Shown: positions 58,331 to 64,000 of the stretch, piece by piece
Layout: every line of letters starts with the position of its first letter
Position numbering within the stretch: the first letter of the stretch is position 1
Source: Turnera subulata
Taxonomy: Eukaryota > Streptophyta > Magnoliopsida > Malpighiales > Passifloraceae
Length of the DNA stretch: 64,000 bases
Assembly (NCBI GenBank): GCA_028386065.3
Contig: JAKUCV010007374.1
Coordinates: 1 to 64,000 of the forward strand
Direction: 5' to 3'
Notes under the pieces: generated by a model
Databases searched by the model: none
What the model was told of the DNA's origin: nothing
The model's input: the letters and a program-made list of their open reading frames with translations, nothing else
Program-made: the position numbers and the translations under genes

Positions 58331-60470
58331 AATAAAAAAAACTCTAACCATTTCAATATTTTAGCAAATCCAAATATAGCAAATAAACTATTAATACAGT
58401 TAATTTTTTACATTTAATATAATAATTAATCCAAAATAAAAATTATATTACTGAAAAAGAAAGACATGTTTGAAATGTTTTGAAAAACTTATTGAATATT
58501 GTATTCATTTAGATTACAAATCTACTAATTGGAAAACTAAATTTTAACAATTGATATTTGACAAGCTAGTTACAAAATTTTTTAACTCCTAAAAAATATT
58601 CAAACGAATTTACACAGTTATGGCATGCACGCCGGACTCCGATTGTCACTCATCGAACCCATTGAAAGTTGAGATTAATCTGCCAAACACCAAACCAACG
58701 GTAGAAAATAGATTCAAAATTTGAACATTAACAAGTACAACAACAAATTCAACTCAACATACCAATAATCGCTGGAAAAATTTATTGAATTCAAGATCCA
58801 CAATGAACCAACACAGATCTACACTATCCTGTGTGAGATTTAAACCAGAACTCATTGCCACTGCCTATCCAGAACCCAATTTAGATAACATTAACTCCAC
58901 TCTGCTATTAAACCCAAAATAAGTGAATCAAATAACTCAAACAACATCAGAACCCAACAAAAACGTAAGAGGAAAAAGACTTCTTACCCTTTATTCTCGG
59001 TTAGAGCCAAGGTTGGCAAGGCGGTGGGAGAAGAAGGAGAACTCCACGGTTACCGTAGACACTACCAGAGGTTACACCTCCTCCCCTCTACCTTTGGTTC
59101 ATGCGCAGTCTGCCGTAGTCTCAATGTCGTCACCATCACCCAAATTTGTCCTTGGTTCCACCACCTCGCGTTTCGGCTATGTTATGGTTGAGGCAAGGCG
59201 TAGGAGGGCTTAGTTGGGAAGAAAAAAGGGTAGTGGTAGCGGTGTCGTACAGGTGATAACTAGGACTGGGAAGAAGAAAGGGTCTCATGATTGGCGGAGA
59301 AACCAAAGAGAGAGGAAGATGAGAGATGGCTCAGATGGTAGACAGAGAGAAAGAAATTAAAAAAGAGGAAGAAGGAGGCTAAGGATGCCTTCTATACTGG
59401 GGTGAAAACCCTAGGGTTTTCCAACACCCAGAATTGACGTTGTTTAGGAATTTCAGACAAAAACTGATTTTGATTAAATCTTTAAAAAATAATAAATATA
59501 AAAATCTTGCCTTAAAATCATTTTTTATTTCAAAAACTGATTTTAGTTTATTTTTAAATTTTTAAATTTCATTATTGAAGAGTTGATAATAATTCGTTTC
59601 ATCCTGAAGTCATCTATAACTATTTTATAAATTTTCATGATTATTTTATTTTTTTGTTTATTTAGTTAATATCTTCTTTTTGAAACCGTTTTTTTTTCCA
59701 TATTTTTTTTCTTTTCACTATACGTAAAAAACATGATCTTCCGCTGGGTTGACGATTGCTTAGAATCTTGCTTGTGCTTGGAGATGAATGTTTTGATTTG
59801 TTTAGGAGCTCTCTGGATTGATTTTTTGGCCTGATTTGGATTTATGGCTTGATTCTTCGACTTGATTACTATAAGGCTAGAAGAAAAAAATAGGATCCAA
59901 GGGAAGTCCTGGGGTGTGAACCCAAGGAATCCTTTGATGCCTAGGTCAGGGAAACGGGGTATTTGATAGAAAATGTTACAGAGAGGGGGAATGTTAACTT
60001 CTTTTGTGGGAAGCGTTTCTCTTTAGTTTCAACACTTTTCTCATCCCCATTTATAAGGGTTCTTACAAGGTGGATAATTATGTGATGACTTTTCATTTCC
60101 TGGGAACGCTCAATAATGTGTAAGTAACGTCGTTATTTTTCGCTACTAAAAGCCGTTTCAGCTGGAAATTATTGGTGGAAAAGCCGACGTGTTATCACTA
60201 GCCCACAACCTAAAGGGGGCTGACAGGCTACACTTTGAGTTCTTCCCTCATGTACATTAAAAAAGATCAATTTGCTTGCTTTTACTGAGGTCCTTTGTGC
60301 TTTTCATCTTTCATAACCTACATTGAATGTTCTGTCTGAACTTACTCGTTTAGGCTGCTTTTGGGTTTTTAATCATTTTGACTAATAAAAATTTTTCAAT
60401 TCACAAATAATGATTTCAGCTGATTACTATGTATTTAATTGTTGCTCTTTTGTTCCCAACTTTTAATTTT
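58331..60470. other. Intergenic region without a supported gene
   Basis: AT-rich. A GA-rich block at 59,210-59,400 and a frame at 58,923-59,213 have low-complexity character and no recognised domain. Confidence 0.4.
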
Positions 60471-60479
60471 CCTCAATAA

Positions 60480-60487
60480 TATAAATA
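60480..60487 (+). promoter_or_regulatory. TATA box ahead of the small ORF at 60.56 kb
   Basis: TATAAATA, 76 bases before the ATG at 60,563. Confidence 0.45.
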
Positions 60488-60562
60488 GCCCCTTTTCACT
60501 ACTGTTCCTCAAGGACTCATTCCACAAGTGTTTTATTTCTGCAAAAATTTTTTCGGAGAAAG

Positions 60563-60721
60563 ATGCATCGGCCAATTTACAGGTGTGATAGAACCCACAT
60601 TTTTTGTGATGATGTCATCCAGATTCATCGTGCTATAGAGGAAAAAACGAGGGCCTTATATTCTACTAGAAAAGCTTGCTGGCAGGGGCAGATCTACAGT
60701 GTAGTCACTGTAGGCAAGTGA
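60563..60721 (+). CDS. Small ORF, possible truncated first exon
   Basis: 52 codons starting MHRPIYRCDRTHIFCDD. The context TATA box, short leader and ATG is promoter-like. The last third runs into the hAT-like sequence that starts at about 60,683, so the original exon seems to have been cut by that insertion. I do not recognise the protein. Confidence 0.35.
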   Translation: MHRPIYRCDRTHIFCDDVIQIHRAIEEKTRALYSTRKACWQGQIYSVVTVGK

Positions 60722-60821
60722 CTACACTGAGATCCCTAAAAAAAATAATGTAAAGATATTTTACCTTTTTATGAGTTACTATCAAAGTTTTTAATATTGA
60801 CTACACTCCTAAAAAGAAACA
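60683..60821 (+). mobile_element. hAT-like terminal fragment
   Basis: CAGGGGCAGATCTACAG followed by tgtagtcactgtaggcaagtg resembles one end of short plant hAT elements that begin CAGGGGCGGATC. It is interrupted by the Tourist-like element; no other end was found. Confidence 0.35.
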
Positions 60822-60824
60822 TTA

Positions 60825-61605
60825 GGGCATGTTTGAATTTGTTTTCAAAACCTATTTTTCTAGTTTTTATTCTCTAGAAAATAGAGAGAACACGTTTGGC
60901 AGATCGTTTGGGAAACTGGTTTGAAAACCAATTGTTCAAAGAGTTGTTTTTAAAACTAGAAAAAAGAAAACTCTAAAATGATGTTTTCATAGTTTTCTCA
61001 CCATTAAACGGTGGTAGTTTTGTAAATAAAAGATATTTATTAATAATTTTTTTTTCTTCTCTCCACACTTTCCCATCTTCAGCTAACTCTATTTCAACCC
61101 CACTTCCTTTCAACAGCCCCATCCCTCTCAACAGACCCATCTTCTTTCTTCACAGATATATTGAAACTAAAAAGAGTTCCTTTGTCGTCTTCATGAAATC
61201 TGGTGGATTCTTCTTGTGTGTTTTCTTCATCAAATCTGGTGAAGCCAAAATCCTCATGTGGTTGACCTTCACTTTAGTCGTTGCATGTTGCTCCGGCCAC
61301 CACCAGTTGCCGCCGACTAGCATCACTACTTGAAGGGCAACCACAGACTTCGTAAATCTAATCAGAACAAAAATAATTATTCATTTTTCTCCATCTCATT
61401 ATAGTCGTTTTTGTAGAATGAAAGAAGTGAAGATGGTTTGGTGGAAGATTCCATGTTGCCTGGGATTTTACCCAAGACAAAAGTGTCAAAACAAGTATCC
61501 AAATAAGTTTTGAAAACTTGTTTCCTCCCTAAAAACAATTTTTTGAGTTAATTCTTGAAACCTATTTTCAGAAACAAAAAAGTAAAAACAATTCCAAACA
61601 CTCCC
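60825..61605. mobile_element. Tourist-like (PIF/Harbinger) non-autonomous element, 781 bp
   Basis: Left end GGGCATGTTTGAATTTGTTT, reverse complement of the right end GGGAGTGTTTGGAATTGTTT. TTA stands on both sides (60,822-60,824 and 61,606-61,608). The ends are homologous to the element at 5851-6661. Confidence 0.85.
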
Positions 61606-61608
61606 TTA

Positions 61609-63526
61609 GTGTGTGCTGTGAGCCACCAAAGCTTTTAATGACTTTTCTTGTTTTACTAACCACAATTACTTTTTCCTTTTTTTATTCAATTACTCGATTC
61701 TTTACCAGTCTTTTCCTATTCCCTCCTTGCCATATCGTATTCCAGTTACCAGTAATCATAAAACTCTCTAAATGAGTCTTACCAAATCTAATCCCCACTC
61801 CTTATCTCAACCCCATTCTAAATTGCTAAATCAAATCTATCCAATTTAACTAAATCCAACTCCTTCTCATCATTGTCTCTACTCTACAGTCTTCCCCCAA
61901 GTACTACAACAAGCCGAAAAAGTAAGTCTTTTTTATTAATCTGCTGAGATGATAAAGAATTTTAATTATAAAGGGATTTGTGGATTGTGTATTTGTATTT
62001 TTTGTGTAATATCATAATGAAATATAGAGTTGTGAATTGTGATATTGAATGAGTGATGTTGTGTAACAGGCTTATTTTGCAGAACTTTAGAATTTGTCAT
62101 AGACTTTGTAGATTAATTAAACAACATAAAATATTATATTTTTACTAGTATGGCATGCTTAAGTTTTGGACCGACAATATAATTTATTAAAATCAAACGC
62201 CCATAATTAAAAGAAATTTTTAAGCTTTACCGATATTAGTCTCACATCTGTGGCTGTGGAATTAAGTGCAACACAACCAAGCCGTGTCCTATCACTACAT
62301 GACCTGCCTGTGTAGATCTGATATTAATTCCTAAAAATACTCTTCTTTGAAAGAACCGGAAAACTTAATTAGATCAATAACCTACTTTCGTAGTGCCGTA
62401 AAACCCCTTCCTAACTTATTTCCACTATCCATTTGCCAGTGTTAAAATAAGTCAAGAGCTTTAAATCCTTACCTTTAAGTCTCCAACAGAAAGCGCGCCC
62501 CTCCCAAGGTCGGTTCCTAAAGCCCGGCCTAAGGTTTTCTATGGGAAATTGACGCTGTCACTTAAACAATTTCCTATTATGGATTTAAGCTAATTGTTGA
62601 TCAGGCAACTAACTTAATTAAGCATCAAAGACCAGATCAAAGAAGAATAATTAAAAAAAATAATATTCTAATTGAATTTGCATGAAAATAATGACAAGAA
62701 CATCCCCTCATCCTAGATAAAGCAATTAGCTAGATATAATTTTAGAAGGAGCAATCACATGAAAATAATTCATCATTAAATTCAAGAGGGAAATTAATTA
62801 CAAGATAAACGACTAACCTTGAACCAAGTGATGAAGACTTCCCAGAATAATTTCCAACTACAAACTAGTAAACTAGGTGTTTGTTACTAGGAGGAAAAGA
62901 AAATACAAATAATGTCCTAGCCTAATGCGTGTGGAGTCACGAACTGGAAGCCAAAATCACGAACTGGGAGCCCTCGGCTTGTAGCTTGCGTGAATTTATA
63001 GTGCAATAGGGAGGGACCACTTGTGGCTTGAATTGAATGCATGAATCAAGGAAAAGAATTAGGTCAAACACCATTTCACGTGCCACCTGAACCATAAGTT
63101 GGCCAAGACTTGGTCTTTTATGGTTTTGGATTTAACTTCCTTCCACTTTACAAGGTTAACAACATGTCCATGTACCAATTTTTGAACAATTCTTGCCTCA
63201 TTACTTGGTTCCAAACCTGCTCCTTGTAGCGCAACTTCAGGAAGTCCTCGCTTTATTGTTTTGATCCAAATAAAGCCAGAATTCTTGATTTCCTGCAAAA
63301 AGGACCAAAAACACAAGGATGAGATTTATTAAAATAAAATAAAATAAAATGCTAGAAAAGTAATTGAATGAGTACTAAAAGTAAGGCAAAGATCACAAAA
63401 TAAACTCCAAAATGTGTGTAAAATATGCACACATCAATAGCGTATAGAAGCATCTCCAACAATTGCCTCAAAATTGTAAGAAAAATAATGTGGTCCATGA
63501 ACATGAAAGAGAGTTAAGTTTAATAA
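61609..63526. other. Intergenic sequence, no gene supported
   Basis: Between the Tourist-like element and the LTR at the window edge. A minus-strand frame at 63,059-63,316 (85 codons, … LPEVALQGAGLEPSNEARIV …) looks protein-like but has no motif that I recognise; it may belong to a retroelement. Confidence 0.35.
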
Positions 63527-64000
63527 TGTACGGCAACACTACCAGAACAAAGCTAGATAGCATCAATCCAGTCACCAAGATCAGAAAATCAATTCAACCA
63601 AGGGTTTGAGTAACTACCTCTATCACTTCAAAATAAAACAAAGTTATTAGGCAACAATAGAGTAATAATCGCTAGGAATCTTGAACATGCCACAAGCAAA
63701 TAAATTACTTGATAAGTAAAGAAAAACCCTGAAATAAACTAAGAGAATCACTCTCTCAAATATTGAATCACTCAATCAATAAAACCTCAACAGTAAACTT
63801 TATTATCAAAATATCATGTGTGTCAAATAAAACCCTAAAGAGCCTATTTATACTAGACAACCAATACTTAACCTAGTTGGACTTGGACTTGACTTTGTAA
63901 AATAAACTAATAAAAGAGTTCCTAAGTGGTCCAAGTCGACTGAAACTAATTTTTTCATTTTGCCGTTCAAAACAAATAATGGACTTGAAACTATTGAAAA
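63527..64000 (-). mobile_element. Partial LTR, second copy of the Gypsy LTR at 3 kb
   Basis: Matches 3016 to about 3500 in the same orientation, starting TGTACGGCAACACTACCAGA. The flank on the low-coordinate side lacks a PBS, so this is a 3' LTR or a solo LTR that continues past the window. Confidence 0.75.

Noticed and set aside
58923..59213. Frame of 96 codons as a possible gene
   Set aside because: No domain, no promoter-like signal, and the surrounding sequence is purine-rich low complexity.
62460..62560. GC-rich block (gcgcgcccctcccaaggtc) as a possible rRNA or tRNA fragment
   Set aside because: No cloverleaf, A/B box or rRNA core sequence could be made out.

Overview
The window is nuclear DNA of a flowering plant, most likely a eudicot. 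It is AT-rich and dominated by layered transposable elements with plant-type protein domains (SIRE-like Copia, Ty3/Gypsy gag and integrase, hAT, PIF/Harbinger, Tourist-like MITEs). I see no rRNA, tRNA or CRISPR array and no confidently recognisable host housekeeping gene. Everything below is read by eye from the sequence; element families are assigned from protein motifs, termini and target-site duplications (TSDs).

Layout. 1-5.6 kb: the 3' end of a large LTR (1-618), a decayed minus-strand Gypsy gag/protease region with its primer-binding site and LTR, a long-armed foldback element, and a second decayed Gypsy integrase. 5.85-6.66 kb: a Tourist-like element with TAA TSDs. 6.7-9.8 kb: AT-rich, no gene. 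9.8-17.4 kb: a tandem array of about six diverged 1.35-1.55 kb units, each carrying a small minus-strand coiled-coil gene; one copy is fully open. 17.9-20.7 kb: a broken viroplasmin-like domain, a palindrome-rich minisatellite and a Helitron-like 3' end. 21-24 kb: small duplicated and inverted gene fragments and a foldback MITE. 24.6-26.3 kb: remnants of both genes of a PIF/Harbinger transposon.

27.75-46.14 kb is one decayed hAT transposon. It is split by a solo LTR (28,687-31,143, TSD TGCAA) and by a complete 11.9 kb SIRE-like Copia retrotransposon (31,477-43,379, TSD AAATC). The Copia element holds the most striking signal in the window: the perfect 12-bp palindrome AACATCGATGTT or a near copy occurs 56 times, always as pairs 20-21 bp apart centre to centre. 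Ten pairs lie in each LTR on a 74-bp period and eight pairs lie downstream of pol, seven of them just upstream of a TATA box that serves an accessory gene. That accessory gene and an antisense endonuclease-like ORF are arranged divergently.

46.6-57.2 kb is a minus-strand non-autonomous (LARD-like) element with two LTRs, a PBS, a PPT and no coding domains; its internal region carries an array of GGGCATGACATGCCC-type dyads and is interrupted by a second solo LTR (49,810-53,150, TSD GCTAC). 57.3-64 kb holds a short direct duplication, a CACTA-like terminus, a small TATA-led ORF, a second Tourist-like element (TSD TTA) and, at the edge, another copy of the Gypsy LTR seen at 3 kb.
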